A stretch of DNA of 64,000 nucleotides from Neisseria musculi (GCF_014297595.2 NZ_CP060414.2:496001-560000); one strand, 5' to 3'. Positions 19,726 through 30,103 are shown, counted from the first letter of the stretch. The notes: generated by a model from the letters alone, not told the origin. A program made the numbers and translations.

Positions 19726-21102
19726 ATGAAACTGTTTCAACGTATATTCGCCACGTTTTGCGCAGTGATTATCTGTGCCATATTCGTGGCGAGTTTTTCA
19801 TACTGGCTGATTCAGAATACCATAGCCGAAAACCAACTCCAAAAACAAAGTATCATTGAAACCAGCATGATGAGGAGCATCGTTTCTGCATTCAAAATGC
19901 GTGGAGAGCAGGGCGTGCTCGACATTTTGGGGGAGTGGGAAGAAAACCCTATGGCACATAAAGTGTTTGTGGTTACCGGTGATGAAGAAAAAGATATCCT
20001 GAGCCGCAAAGTAGGGGAAAAAATGATTAAAGATGCGCGCCAATTCGCCATCGACAACCCCGATTCGGATTTGGTGCGCATCGAATTTGACCGCTGGGGT
20101 GAAGAATATCTGTTTTTTATCGGTAACTGGGATAACCGGCAAATCAAACATCTGCCCAGCCCGCTGTTTATCCCCGGGCTGCATCTGAAACCGATCTGGC
20201 ACGAATTTATTATTCTTTTATTCATTATTTTGGTGGGGCTGCTGCTGGCTTACATTTTAACCAACGGCATTATCAAGCCCGTCCGCGTATTGAGCTCGGG
20301 TATGAGCCGCTTGGCAGCGGGTGATTTGGAAACGCGTGTTTCCCAGCAGATGGACGACCGTAGCGATGAGTTTTCCCAGCTTGCCGAGCAGTTCGACAAA
20401 ATGGCGGTAAAACTGCAAAAATTAGTAGCCAAAGAGCGGCATCTTCTCCACCACGTTTCCCATGAAATGCGTTCGCCGTTAGCCCGTATGCAGGCAATTG
20501 TCGGCCTGATTCAGTCGCAGCCGCAAAAACAGGAGCAGTATCTCAAGCGCCTGGAGAGCGAGCTGGCCCGTATGGACACCATGGTGGGCGAACTGTTGAC
20601 GCTTTCGCGCCTAGAAACATCGAATATGGTTTTAGAAAAAGACAATCTGGCACTGGTGCCGTTTTTCACGCAACTGGTGGAAGACAGCCAGGCCGTGGCA
20701 GAACAAAACAGCCAAAACGTGGTGCTCGAAGTTGGAAAAGTGCCGGGAAACGCACAACTGTATGCCAACGAAGGTTTTCTCTACCGCGCATTTGACAACA
20801 CCATCCGCAACGCCATGGCCTATAGCCCCGAAGGCAGCACAATTAAGGTATTTTTGTCCCAAGATGCCAAAAACTGGCTAATCGACATCACTGACAACGG
20901 CCCGGGTGTAGATGAAGCGCAACTGCCGCACATTTTCACCGCATTTTACCGTGCCGACAGCAGCGCACATAAACCGGGAACTGGTTTGGGGCTGGCGATT
21001 GCCCAACATATCGTCCACCAGCACAGCGGCAAGATCATGGCGGAAAACATGCGCCCCAATGGTTTGAGAGTGCGGTTTATTTTACCCAAACACGGTAAGT
21101 AA
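19726..21102 (+). CDS. misS: sensor histidine kinase MisS (CpxA-like)
   Basis: 458 residues. Two membrane helices (near residues 8-28 and ~160-180, FIILLFIILVGLLLAYILT) frame a periplasmic sensor domain. A HAMP linker (NGIIKPVRVLSSGMSRLAAGDLE) is next. The H-box HHVSHEMRSPLARM holds the phosphorylated His, and the ATPase boxes are DNTIRNAMAYSP (N), DNGPGVDE (G1) and GTGLGLAIAQHIV (G2). All catalytic motifs are intact. It forms an operon with misR and ends before a DUS terminator. Confidence 0.93.
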   Translation: MKLFQRIFATFCAVIICAIFVASFSYWLIQNTIAENQLQKQSIIETSMMRSIVSAFKMRGEQGVLDILGEWEENPMAHKVFVVTGDEEKDILSRKVGEKMIKDARQFAIDNPDSDLVRIEFDRWGEEYLFFIGNWDNRQIKHLPSPLFIPGLHLKPIWHEFIILLFIILVGLLLAYILTNGIIKPVRVLSSGMSRLAAGDLETRVSQQMDDRSDEFSQLAEQFDKMAVKLQKLVAKERHLLHHVSHEMRSPLARMQAIVGLIQSQPQKQEQYLKRLESELARMDTMVGELLTLSRLETSNMVLEKDNLALVPFFTQLVEDSQAVAEQNSQNVVLEVGKVPGNAQLYANEGFLYRAFDNTIRNAMAYSPEGSTIKVFLSQDAKNWLIDITDNGPGVDEAQLPHIFTAFYRADSSAHKPGTGLGLAIAQHIVHQHSGKIMAENMRPNGLRVRFILPKHGK

Positions 21103-21112
21103 ACGCATATTT

Positions 21113-21144
21113 AAGGCCGTCTGAAAGATTTTTCAGGCGGCCTT
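21113..21144. terminator. DUS-type terminator of misRS
   Basis: AAGGCCGTCTGAAA pairs with TTTCAGGCGGCCTT; one stem base differs (CAGGCGG instead of CAGACGG), which gives a G-T pair on one strand. Confidence 0.75.
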
Positions 21145-21906
21145 AAAGTTTTTAGGCACAAGGCAGTAAGCTGCTTTGTATTGGTAGAAATGCAACCGGG
21201 TATAATATCGAAATACGGTCAAATGTGCTGCCGTATAGGGGTGAAATTAAAAATTACCGAGTGGACATTTGGCCGGTTTGGTAGCACATCATGGTTTGAG
21301 GATACGCCACCGTTGTTTTGCAGGCTCGGGGGCTGGCAGGTATATTGGTGGTTGTGTGTCTGTTTCAAAATGTCGAAATGGCAGATACCTGCCGGTGCGG
21401 GCTTGGGTATGCTGTTTCAGATATAGTGAATACACAGCATGGCTGTAACTGTCCGCTTTGACCGCAGGGTGCGGTTACGGTAGCCGAAATAGGCGAAACT
21501 GCTGGATATTACAAGTCGCAGATATTGCATTTTTTTGCGGCAGACCGATAACTGTTGGCGGTAAACGATGATAACAATACCACACAGGCCAATCTGTATT
21601 CTTGAGCGGCGCATGAGTGCTGATACCTTGCTTACCGGTGCTGATCGGCTGTTAAGAATGGGCATCGACTGAGCGGTATTTCCGCTTCGGGCGGAGGGGA
21701 GGCTAAATATACCGAAAACTGCTCCGGCTGTGCGGGTTCAAGCAATTGCCGGCAGTCGCCAAATGTTTTGAGGCTGGCTGTCTGAAAACACATGGACAGA
21801 CGGCGGCAAAGCAAGTTATCTGCAAGCAGTTGAAAATAAAATATTGTTGTGAAAAATAATGTTCAGACGGCCTTGATTCCCTGATTTCATTTTCCAAGGG
21901 GTAAAC
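21145..21906. other. gene-free region after misS
   Basis: About 760 bp. Frames are short, lack binding sites and resemble nothing known to me. A lone DUS complement is at ~21,864-21,873, just upstream of the broken PIN gene. Confidence 0.5.
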
Positions 21907-22928
21907 ATGAAGCATAATTTATTGATTTTGAAATCGTTCAACCCGAGCCGGCTCGTGGCTGCTTTAGGCGGTGAACACAGCCGTATCTAGCAGTTTTTGG
22001 GTAAACTGCAACAAAAAGCCTGCCGCTGGAGTTGTGCGAAGTCTTGTGCTGTTTCGGTAAAAACGTTCACTTCATACGGGTGGCGAAAACGGGTAAAAAC
22101 GCCTTAGACCTTTATCTTGCTTATTATTTGGGCAAAATCACCGGGCAAGACAAAGATGCGCTGATAGGTATTTTATTGCGGGACGGTGGGTTTGATGTGT
22201 TGGTCGAGCATTTAAGAGCCGGAAATTTCTGTCGGGGTTTGTGAGACTGGGCAGTTTGGCAGAAGCGGCCAAACCGGAAGAAATATTGTTCTTCCCGCCT
22301 TCTTCACCAAACAATGCGGTAACCGGCTCTGCCGTTGAGGTGGAAACCCTGCTGCATCAAGACATTCGGTTTGTCGGTGCGTGCCAAAAGAAAGTTGCGC
22401 AGGCATTGATAAAAACAGAGATTTTTCGTCCCCGCGGTCGAGATAATCTGATTTCGGCAATCCATAAATTTATTTTATGTGAAAAACCCAAAAGTTCGGA
22501 TTGGGCAGAAAAGCATAAAATAGCCAGGTTGTGGCTAAATTATAGGCAGAAGGATTCATTAAACCTGAAAACAACGGCCTGTTAAGCCATCATTTTGCCA
22601 ATCATAAGGCATTATTGGAAATGTTAACCTGGCAGGTTAAAGCGTCTAAAGCAAAAACCGCAACGCCCTGAGAAATGTGATCAGAACAAAAGCTGCGGGC
22701 TGTTACTATGATTTGGCAGATAACGACATCGACACCTTGATTGTTTATTTGCAGAAAAAGCAGATATTGAAGCAGATGGGCGGTAAAATCGAATATGCAC
22801 CGTTTGCCATGCCGGTTGGAAAGTCCGAATAGCCCATTATCGCCAATAATCCGGAAAAAGCGGAGTTCATACAGACGGCCAATCAGTTTTTGGCCAAATG
22901 TGCCAAAAACAAACCCGCCGGCAAATGA
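21907..22928 (+). pseudogene. broken PIN-like (NYN/PIN_7-type) nuclease gene
   Basis: The frame opens at ATG 21907 after AAGGGG with MKHNLLIL, stops at TAG 21988, and then resumes in other frames. These give LPLELCEVLCCFGKNVHFIRVAKTG, then ALDLYLAYYLGKITGQ, DGGFDVLVEHL, later KTEIFRPRGRDNLISAI and DIDTLIVYLQKKQILKQMGGKIEYAP. The order matches single-domain PIN-like proteins with a (S/R)(K/D)DxGFDxLIxHL core and a C-terminal winged-helix-like tail. At least two frameshifts and two stops make it non-functional. The RNase-like role is known only for the family. Confidence 0.7.
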
Positions 22929-22982
22929 TAAGGAAAAGATTGTGTTTCAACACACAAAGTTTCAAACCCCAAAGGAATTTTG

Positions 22983-23410
22983 ATGAAGAGAACATTATTT
23001 GTACTGTTAAGCAGCAGTATCGCACTATCCAACATTTATGCTGCCGATAAGGAGGATGCCATCAACAGACACACCATCAACAAACAAGCCGATCAAACCC
23101 TTTATCCCGCCAAACCCGAATTTTTCCGCGGCAAAGTAACACCGCGTTTATTGTTTGACGGTAACGAATACATCACCGGCGCGGCATTGGTGCGCTTTGA
23201 AAAAGGCGCGCGCATTGCGTGGCACAATCACCCCGCAGGGCAAAACCTGATTGTTACCGGCGGCACGATTTACACCGGCACGGCGCGGGCTTTCACCAAC
23301 ACGGCGAACACATTGCCATAACCGGTACTAAAAACGGTAAAAACGTCAATTGGAAAGAACATTTATCCGATGAGGCATACCGCAAGCTGATTGAAAAAGC
23401 CGGGAAATAA
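22983..23410 (+). pseudogene. exported cupin-domain protein with internal deletion
   Basis: Starts with a signal peptide (MKRTLFVLLSSSIALSNIYA) and a cupin first motif (GARIAWHNHPAGQNLIVTGG) containing two metal-binding His. The frame then stops at 23321. The expected end, HIAITGTKNGKNVNWKEHLSDEAYRKL, is in another frame at 23,310-23,410. The second cupin motif that should lie between them is missing, so there is a deletion plus frameshift. Relatives are small cupins of the carboxymuconolactone-decarboxylase-associated type. Probably non-functional. Confidence 0.7.
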
Positions 23411-23611
23411 TCCGCCAGCGCGTTTTATTTCCAACTTATCACTTAAAGGGGTTGGCTAATTTTTTTAAGCCCGTGTTAAAACTGTAAGAGCAGCAAATTG
23501 AAACGCTGGTTCAGGCGTTGGCGGCACAGAAAAAATTAACCATCGGCGATACTGGAAAAAACCATTTATTCATAAAATATCCGGCAATAATTACCCGACA
23601 AGGCCGTCTGA

Positions 23612-24622
23612 ATGCGCAAACTGCACCAAATCATCGAACAACATTGGCAACACCCCAATCCGGTTTTGAGCGTGTTGCTGCGGCCTTTGTCGCGCCTGTT
23701 TCAGACGGCCTCGGCCATACGCAGAGATCTCTATCGGGCAGGCCGTCTGAAAAGCGAAAAACTGCCCGTGCCGGTGGTGGTGGTGGGCAATATCCATGCC
23801 GGCGGAGCGGGTAAAACGCCGGTGGTGTCGGCGTTGGTAAAAGGTTTGCAGGCGCGCGGTATCAAGGCGGGCATTGTCAGCCGGGGCTACGGGCGGGCGG
23901 GCAGCGGCATTTATGTGTTGCAGCCCGACAGCACGGCAGCAGAAGCGGGCGATGAACCTTTGCTGCTCCACCGCCAAACCGGTGTGCCCGTTGCAGTAGG
24001 CAGCTGCCGCGCCGAAGCGGGCAGAGCGCTGCTGGCGGCACACCCCGATATCAAACTGATTATCACCGATGACGGCCTGCAACATTATGCCTTGCAGCGC
24101 GATTTGGAAATTGTGGTGTTTCCCGCTGCCGATGCAGGCAGGAATAATTTGGATTTATTGCCCAACGGCGGCCTGCGCGAACCTTTGAGCCGTCTGAAAA
24201 CGGCAGATGCGGTGGTGTTGGGCGGCAGCACCGGTGCGGAAAATGCGGCACACCTGCATGAAAACATCTTTCACAGCCGTTTGCAGACGGGCAGAATCCA
24301 CCGCCTAAACTGCCAGGGCGAATATCTGGACACAAGCCGTCTGAAATACCTGCGCGTGGCGGCGGTGGCAGGAATTGCCAAGCCCGAGCGCTTTTTTAAT
24401 ACTTTGCGCGGCTCGGGCATCGCATTGGCCGAAACGCGCGCACTGCCCGACCACGCTGTTTTGTCTGCCGCCGATCTGCCGCAGGCCGATGTGGTGCTGA
24501 TTACCGAAAAAGATGCGGTCAAACTTTCAGACGGCCGATGGCAAAACGTGTGGGTGCTGCCTGTTTGTGCGATAATCGATCCCGATTTGGCGGCTTTTGT
24601 TGCAGGCCGTCTGAAGATTTAA
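23612..24622 (+). CDS. lpxK: tetraacyldisaccharide 4'-kinase LpxK
   Basis: 336 residues. LpxK phosphorylates the lipid A precursor at the inner membrane. The Walker A-like loop [21 protein letters not shown] and the conserved [25 protein letters not shown], and [21 protein letters not shown] are present. The start ATG shares its A with the last base of an uptake sequence (AGGCCGTCTGAATG), and no classical binding site precedes it. Several further DUS are translated as GRLKS or SRLK within the protein. The order lpxK-DUF2059-trm112-kdsB is a neisserial arrangement. Confidence 0.95.
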   Translation: MRKLHQIIEQHWQHPNPVLSVLLRPLSRLFQTASAIRRDLYRAGRLKSEKLPVPVVVVGNIHAGGAGKTPVVSALVKGLQARGIKAGIVSRGYGRAGSGIYVLQPDSTAAEAGDEPLLLHRQTGVPVAVGSCRAEAGRALLAAHPDIKLIITDDGLQHYALQRDLEIVVFPAADAGRNNLDLLPNGGLREPLSRLKTADAVVLGGSTGAENAAHLHENIFHSRLQTGRIHRLNCQGEYLDTSRLKYLRVAAVAGIAKPERFFNTLRGSGIALAETRALPDHAVLSAADLPQADVVLITEKDAVKLSDGRWQNVWVLPVCAIIDPDLAAFVAGRLKI

Positions 24623-24642
24623 ACCGGAAAAGGATGATGAAT

Positions 24643-25167
24643 ATGAAAATCCGATGGATATGTGCGGCAGTATTGTGCGCGGCTGCAAGTTTGGCTCAAG
24701 CCGCGCCCGCCGGCAAGGCTTCGGTGGAAAAACTGTTTGAGGTGCAGAATTTCGACAAAATGATGGGCGATGCCGCCAAGGCCGCCGCAACAGCAGTATC
24801 GGCACAGCAGTCTATGCCCGGCGTGCCTGCCGGCAAACGCCAAAAAGTGCAAAACATTATCAACCGCTATATGGGCGACTATATGCGCGAAGTAAACGAC
24901 CCAAGCACCCGTGCCGAAATCCGCCGCGTGGCCGTGGAGGGCGTGCAGAAAGTTTACACACAGGAAGAAGTGGATGCGATGATTGCGTTTTACGGCTCCC
25001 CTACAGGCCGCTCGATTATGGCCAAAATGCCGCAATATATGGAAGCCACGATGAGCCCGATGATAAGTGTGATGCAGTCGAAGATACAGGCGTTCCAGCA
25101 AAAAAACGGCGGGAAAATACAGCGCGAAATCAATCAGGCCGTCTGCGGCAAAAACATCTGCAACTAA
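24643..25167 (+). CDS. DUF2059 exported protein
   Basis: 174 residues from ATG 24643, preceded by AGGA at good spacing; two ATGs (24634, 24637) lie just upstream. A signal peptide ([20 protein letters not shown]) is followed by an all-helical DUF2059 region containing [25 protein letters not shown], the hallmark of the family. Function unknown; the family is periplasmic. It lies 20 bp after lpxK, within the lipid A/KDO gene group. Confidence 0.85.
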   Translation: MKIRWICAAVLCAAASLAQAAPAGKASVEKLFEVQNFDKMMGDAAKAAATAVSAQQSMPGVPAGKRQKVQNIINRYMGDYMREVNDPSTRAEIRRVAVEGVQKVYTQEEVDAMIAFYGSPTGRSIMAKMPQYMEATMSPMISVMQSKIQAFQQKNGGKIQREINQAVCGKNICN

Positions 25168-25186
25168 CAGCAAAGCCAACCCCGAT

Positions 25187-25369
25187 ATGGAAAAGAAATT
25201 TCTAGATATTCTCGTATGCCCCGTATGCAAAGGCAGCTTGGAATACAAACAAGACCGGCAGGAATTATGGTGCCGCCGCAGCAAACTTGCCTATCCGATT
25301 AAAGACGGCATTCCCTTTATGCTCGAAAACGAAGCCCGTGAGCTGACCGAAGAAGAGCTGCACGCATGA
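25187..25369 (+). CDS. Trm112-family small zinc-ribbon-like protein
   Basis: 60 residues. The pattern [34 protein letters not shown] is that of the YcaR/Trm112 family, which often sits beside kdsB or lpxK. The first pair of cysteines (CPVC) is intact; of the second pair only one Cys (LWC) is seen. Some members activate methyltransferases. Its stop overlaps the kdsB start. Confidence 0.88.
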   Translation: MEKKFLDILVCPVCKGSLEYKQDRQELWCRRSKLAYPIKDGIPFMLENEARELTEEELHA

Positions 25370-26130
25370 GCGCATTTACCGTGTTGATTCCCGCCAGGCT
25401 GTCCTCATCGCGCCTGCCTAGAAAAGCATTGGCCGATATTCACGGCAAACCGATGGTGGTGCGTGTGGCAGAGCAGGCCGCCAAAAGCGCGGCAGAGCGC
25501 GTGATTGTAGCTACCGACCATACCGACATCGAAGCCGCTTGCTGTGCGCACGGCATTGCCTGCGTAATGACCGCCGCCGCCCACCAAAGCGGTACCACCC
25601 GTCTGGCCGAAGCCGCCGCCAAGCTCGGCCTGCCGTCGGATAGCCTAGTGGTAAACGTGCAGGGCGATGAGCCGTTGATTAACCCGAGATTAATCGACCG
25701 CACCGCTGCACTGTTGCTGGAAAACCAAGTGCCGATGGCCACCGCCGCACATCCCATTCGCGATTTGGCCGAATTTCTCAACCCCAACTGCGTGAAAGTA
25801 GTGTTGAACGCGGCGGGCAACGCCTTATATTTCAGCCGTGCACCGATTCCCTATCCGCGCGATGCGATGGGGTCCTTCCCCCAAGTCCTGCCTGAAGAGT
25901 TTGCATCTTTGCGCCATATCGGCATTTATGCCTACCGCGCCGGCTTTTTACAGCAATACGCCGGCTTGGCTGTATCTCCGCACGAAACCGATGAATCGCT
26001 GGAGCAATTGCGCGTGTTGTGGCACGGCTATCCGATTGCAGTGGAAATCACCGAAACCGCGCCTGCCGCAGGGGTGGACACCGCAGAAGACTTGTCGCGC
26101 GTGCGGACCGAGTTTCTGCAAGCCGTATAA
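25366..26130 (+). CDS. kdsB: 3-deoxy-manno-octulosonate cytidylyltransferase KdsB
   Basis: 254 residues. KdsB activates KDO with CTP for lipopolysaccharide core synthesis. The nucleotide-binding start [24 protein letters not shown], the [12 protein letters not shown] loop and the [12 protein letters not shown] sugar-binding region are all present, as is [16 protein letters not shown] overlap with the preceding gene suggests coupled translation. End of the lpxK-kdsB unit. Confidence 0.97.
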   Translation: MSAFTVLIPARLSSSRLPRKALADIHGKPMVVRVAEQAAKSAAERVIVATDHTDIEAACCAHGIACVMTAAAHQSGTTRLAEAAAKLGLPSDSLVVNVQGDEPLINPRLIDRTAALLLENQVPMATAAHPIRDLAEFLNPNCVKVVLNAAGNALYFSRAPIPYPRDAMGSFPQVLPEEFASLRHIGIYAYRAGFLQQYAGLAVSPHETDESLEQLRVLWHGYPIAVEITETAPAAGVDTAEDLSRVRTEFLQAV

Positions 26131-26269
26131 TACCCGCGTCTGCGTTGCGGGCGGTTTTCAGACGGTTTGAGTCTTTGTAAAACCACTTTCAAGCGGTATG
26201 AAATGCTTAGGTCTTTTTATTCACGAGATGGAAATTCAGATAAAAATATTGAAGTATTGATTAAATAAA

Positions 26270-26920
26270 GGGGGCTTAGGAAGCAAAATTAGCCCAAGGG
26301 TCGATTTCTCAGTATTTTAAGCAAGACTAATACAGATCATCATGCCTGTGATTGAAGCGAAATTAGGTTTCCTTTAAATGTAAATAAAAAGTCTGTTTCG
26401 GTACACCGTTAAATTTAACCAAGCGGTTTTTGGCATAACCCCAAAACAATTCGATGCCGTTAATGTGTTGCGCACCCCGGGCGAACTCGTCTACACCATG
26501 ATGTACCCTGAAGTGCTTTTCACAGCCCATATCAACCAAGCCGTGATAGCCGCTTCGGTATAGACTTTGTCGTCCCGTTTTAAGATGCCGAAAACAATGG
26601 TTTTGCCTCCCTCTCCCCCGCCCGCCCTCGGATGCGTTTGGAGCCGAAGTAGGATTCGTCCAGTTCGACCACACCGGCAGAGGGAGTTTGCCGTTCACAT
26701 TCAGCAGCCATACGGCAACGCAGTTTGAGAAACAGATATTGGCACTTTGGGTACTGATGCCGGTGAGTCTGGCGGTATCGGAAGCGGTCAAATCAAGTGT
26801 GAAAAGGCGCAGGATTTGACGGAATTTTGATTCGGTAATTTTACTGAACTTTTGGTATTTGTTTTTAATAGGTATATCAGAAGCTTAACATCATTTTTGC
26901 TGATTTTTCTTTCTAAGCCC
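26270..26920 (-). mobile_element. degenerate IS1016-type element with perfect target duplication
   Basis: About 651 bp. Terminal repeats GGGGGCTTAGGAAGCAAAAT and (complement) GGGCTTAGAAAGAAAAATC are imperfect. The octamer TAAATAAA flanks it on both sides (26262-26269 and 26921-26928). On the minus strand the transposase is broken by frameshifts and a central deletion, but LTASDTARLTGIST, GLVDMGCEKHFRVHHGVDEFARGAQHING and LVKFNGVPKQTFYLHLKET are recognisable. Remnant B near 9,000 is the same type. Confidence 0.8.
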
Positions 26921-27035
26921 TAAATAAATACTGAATAATGCCGAACGTTTGAATTCTCCCAGGTGCAGGAATGGCAGTACATAAATTTATTTTAATATTT
27001 TATTAAATTATGAAAATATTTCGGGCTGTGCATCA

Positions 27036-27140
27036 GACCGCACGGAGCTGATTTTGTTGCTATGCTTTGCTTGCAAAATTGTTCTTTTCAAAATTGCTCT
27101 CTTTGAGCTCAAGCGCAGGCAATGTCCTAACGGCAATGAA
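27036..27140. repeat. degenerate neisserial intergenic repeat (copy 3)
   Basis: Shares CTCTTTGAGCTCAAGCGC and GCAATGTCCTAACGGCAATG with the ends of copies 1 and 2. Strongly decayed; lies between the IS1016-type copy and the ABC gene. Confidence 0.35.
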
Positions 27141-27194
27141 AGTGAGCTTACCATATCAACACAACCGGTCGAGGCCGTCTGAACCGCCAATCAT

Positions 27195-28736
27195 ATGAAT
27201 ATTCTCGAAATCGAAAATCTCAATGCTTGTTTCCCCGGCCACCAAGTGCTGCACAACATCAACCTCAGCGTGATGCGCGGCAGAAAGCTGGCAGTCGTGG
27301 GGGAAAGCGGCAGCGGCAAAACCGTGTTGGCGCAGGGCATCATGAGGTTGAATCCTGCTGTGTCGTTTGCAGGCCGTCTGAAATTCAACGGCGAAAACCT
27401 GCTTGAAAAAACGCCGTGCCAATTGCAGAAGTTGCGCGGCAAAGAAATCGGCATGGTATTTCAAGAGCCTATGACGGCGCTCAACCCGGTGATGCGCGTG
27501 GGAAAACAGATTGCCGAAGTGTTGTCGCTACATTTGGGGCTGGACACCAAACAGTCATGGGCACGGGCGGTAGAGCTGCTGGCCGAAACGGGCATACACA
27601 GCCCCGAAGAAAAAGCCTCTGCCTACCCGTTTCAGCTTTCGGGCGGGCAGCGGCAGCGGGCGATGATTGCCATGGCGGTGGCGGCAGAGCCGGAACTCTT
27701 GATTGCCGATGAGCCGACCACTGCGCTCGATGTCGCGGTGCAGGCGCAGATTCTCGATTTGCTCTCGCGCCTGCAGGCTGCACACAACATGACTTTGATC
27801 TATATCAGCCACGATTTGAACCTGGTGCGCCGCTTCGCCGATGATGTGGCGGTGATGCGCCAAGGGCGGATTGTCGAGCAGGGAGTGGCGGCAGAAGTGT
27901 TTGCCGACCCGCAACACGAATACACCCAAATGCTGCTCAACGCCGGCACGGTGAGGCAGCCTGCAGCCGTGGCGGCAGATGCCCCTACGGTGTTAGAAGC
28001 CGAAAGCATCAGCGTGGCCGTTCAGGAGCGGGCGGGCTGGTTTAAAAAGCGCAGTAAAACCCTGCTGGCACCCGTATTGTTTGACTTGAAGGCAGGCGAA
28101 ACACTGGGCGTTATCGGCGAGAGTGGCAGCGGTAAAACCACGCTGGCCAAAGCCGTAATGCGCCTGATGGAGTGTTCCGGCCGTCTGAAAATCAACGGAG
28201 AAGTGTGGAACCAACAATCGCGAAAAGCCGTGCAGATGGTGTTTCAAGACCCGTTTGGCGCGTTCAACCCGCGCATGAACGTATTGGAAATCGTTTCAGA
28301 AGCCTTGGGCGTACATTTCCCCGGCATGAAAACAGCCGAAAAACGCCGCCGTGTCGAAGAAGTATTGCATCAGGTGGGGCTGCCCGAAGATATTCTCGAA
28401 CGCTATCCGCACGCCTTTTCAGGCGGCCAACGGCAACGGCTGGCGATTGCCCGTGCCATCATCATGCGCCCTCAGGTGTTGGTGCTGGATGAACCGACCA
28501 GCGCGCTGGATGTGCAGTGGCAGCAGCAGATTATTGAATTGCTTGGCAATTTACAGCGGCAGCACGGGCTGAGCCTGATAATTATCAGCCATGATTTAGC
28601 GGTTATCCGCGCCCTTTCGCACCGCGTGATGGTGCTCAAAGACGGACAGGTAGTGGAGCAGGGCGTGTTGGAAAAAGTGTTTGCCAAACCCGATTCCGAC
28701 TATACACAAAAGCTATTGGCACACGCCGACTCTTGA
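27195..28736 (+). CDS. double-ATPase peptide-type ABC transporter protein (YejF-like)
   Basis: 513 residues with two complete ABC domains in tandem. First: Walker [13 protein letters not shown], signature [12 protein letters not shown] and Walker [13 protein letters not shown]. Second: [24 protein letters not shown] and [12 protein letters not shown]. This fused layout is that of YejF/DppDF-type components of oligopeptide importers. No permease or binding-protein genes adjoin it here, so it must partner with proteins encoded elsewhere. A DUS (CGTCTGAACC) ends ~10 bp before the start. Substrate unknown. Confidence 0.9.
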   Translation: MNILEIENLNACFPGHQVLHNINLSVMRGRKLAVVGESGSGKTVLAQGIMRLNPAVSFAGRLKFNGENLLEKTPCQLQKLRGKEIGMVFQEPMTALNPVMRVGKQIAEVLSLHLGLDTKQSWARAVELLAETGIHSPEEKASAYPFQLSGGQRQRAMIAMAVAAEPELLIADEPTTALDVAVQAQILDLLSRLQAAHNMTLIYISHDLNLVRRFADDVAVMRQGRIVEQGVAAEVFADPQHEYTQMLLNAGTVRQPAAVAADAPTVLEAESISVAVQERAGWFKKRSKTLLAPVLFDLKAGETLGVIGESGSGKTTLAKAVMRLMECSGRLKINGEVWNQQSRKAVQMVFQDPFGAFNPRMNVLEIVSEALGVHFPGMKTAEKRRRVEEVLHQVGLPEDILERYPHAFSGGQRQRLAIARAIIMRPQVLVLDEPTSALDVQWQQQIIELLGNLQRQHGLSLIIISHDLAVIRALSHRVMVLKDGQVVEQGVLEKVFAKPDSDYTQKLLAHADS

Positions 28737-28816
28737 AATTTTGCCGCACAGACCCTATGCTACACCACGTTAATTAACCGAATGAATCCTCATTCCACGT
28801 CAAAAGGAATACACTT

Positions 28817-29146
28817 ATGAGCAGCAACTTAATCGTACACGCTACCGATGCGAGCTTCGATCAAGAAGTATTAAAATCCGAAGTGCCCGTATTGCTGGAC
28901 TTTTGGGCACCGTGGTGCGGCCCCTGCAAAATGATTGCACCGATTCTCGATGAAGTGGCCGCCGAATTCGAAGGCCGCTTGAAAGTGGTGAAAATCAATA
29001 TTGATGAAAACGAACAGACCCCGTCACAATTCGGCGTACGCGGCATTCCCACGCTGATGGTGTTTAAAAACGGCCAAAACATTGCCACCAAAGTAGGTGC
29101 ACTGGCCAAAGGCCAACTGGTTGCATTTGTGAACGCTTCGATTTAA
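28817..29146 (+). CDS. trxA: thioredoxin TrxA
   Basis: 109 residues, normal length. The active site [10 protein letters not shown] with the redox CGPC pair is present, along with the cis-Pro loop [12 protein letters not shown]. It reduces protein disulfides in the cytosol. AAAGGAAT lies upstream of the ATG. It is the last chromosomal-type gene before the conjugative element; a DUS terminator follows. Confidence 0.97.
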   Translation: MSSNLIVHATDASFDQEVLKSEVPVLLDFWAPWCGPCKMIAPILDEVAAEFEGRLKVVKINIDENEQTPSQFGVRGIPTLMVFKNGQNIATKVGALAKGQLVAFVNASI

Positions 29147-29181
29147 CACAGTTTCAACGTTGTCACCCGTTGGACTGCATT

Positions 29182-29210
29182 AGGCCGTCTGAAAATATTT
29201 CAGACGGCCT
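29182..29210. terminator. DUS terminator of trxA
   Basis: Perfect inverted uptake pair with a short A/T loop and a following T run. It marks the end of the recognisable chromosomal backbone. Confidence 0.85.
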
Positions 29211-29306
29211 TTTACTAACTATTTGATTTTTAATAAATGTGGTGTCTGCACATACAGCCACATACAGACTGATTCCGCCACCTTCAGGCACAAATTAGAC
29301 ACACTC

Positions 29307-29363
29307 AAAAACGAAAACTTAAGCCTGCCTTTTCCTATTAGGCATGTTTAATTTTTCGTTTTT
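29307..29363. promoter_or_regulatory. 23-bp imperfect inverted repeat upstream of virB1
   Basis: AAAAACGAAAACTTAAGCC and its near complement (arms 29307-29329 and 29341-29363, 11-nt loop) agree at most positions. It ends about 14 bp before the AGGAGG of virB1, so in RNA it would form a hairpin in the leader of the secretion operon. It could be an operator or a leader structure. Confidence 0.45.
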
Positions 29364-29387
29364 TCTTTTTAAGACCAGGAGGTTGAT

Positions 29388-30011
29388 TTGAAGCAATCCG
29401 TTTTTAGTGTTTTGGCGGTGATGGCGGCATCGGTATCTGCCGTCTGTTTTGCCGCGCCTTATCCTCAATACCGGCATTTGGTAGAAAAACACGCGGCGGC
29501 GCAGGGTTTGGATGCAAACCTTGTGTGGGCGGTGATGGCACGGGAGAGCGGCGGCAGACGGTATGCCGTTTCGCACAAAGACGCGCGCGGGCTGATGCAG
29601 GTTATCCCTCCGACTGCCGCGCGGATGGGGGTAAATCCTAAATACTTATATGAGCCTGAGCAGAATATTATTGCCGGCACACGCTATCTGCGCTATCTGA
29701 CCAAGTATTTTAACGGCAATCTTGATTTGATTTTGGCCGGCTATAACGCGGGCGAAGGGGCGGTGGACAAATACGGCGGGATTCCGCCCTACCGGGAAAC
29801 CCGCAATTATGTGCGCCTGGTGCGTAACCGTTACGCGCAGTTGAGCGGCAACCCTGCTCATGCGGCGGGAAGCCGTGGGGCGTTGGTTGAAGCGGCTTAC
29901 CGGCCGCATAAAACCGCTGCTAAGGCCGCTCGTGCGGCTTTTGTTCGGGCGGCAGCCGGTTCGCCGCCGCCGAAACAATATGCGGCGTGGGACGTGTTTC
30001 AAGAGTTTTAA
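29388..30011 (+). CDS. virB1: VirB1-like lytic transglycosylase
   Basis: 207 residues starting at TTG 29388, with a strong AGGAGG five bases upstream. A signal peptide (KQSVFSVLAVMAASVSAVCFA) leads into an SLT domain: VWAVMARESGGRRYAVSHKDARGLMQV holds the catalytic Glu, and LILAGYNAGEGAVDKYGGIPPY is the second family motif. It cuts peptidoglycan so that the secretion channel can be assembled. First gene of the type IV secretion operon. The C-terminal ~50 residues are Ala/Arg-rich with no known domain. Confidence 0.88.
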   Translation: MKQSVFSVLAVMAASVSAVCFAAPYPQYRHLVEKHAAAQGLDANLVWAVMARESGGRRYAVSHKDARGLMQVIPPTAARMGVNPKYLYEPEQNIIAGTRYLRYLTKYFNGNLDLILAGYNAGEGAVDKYGGIPPYRETRNYVRLVRNRYAQLSGNPAHAAGSRGALVEAAYRPHKTAAKAARAAFVRAAAGSPPPKQYAAWDVFQEF

Positions 30012-30103
30012 TTTTACCCTCGGGTAACTGTGTTCCGGCTTAGGCCGGTTTTTTTGTATCTGCCGCCGTTGTGCGGCTTTTTTTTATGTTTAAAGGAAAT
30101 CCA

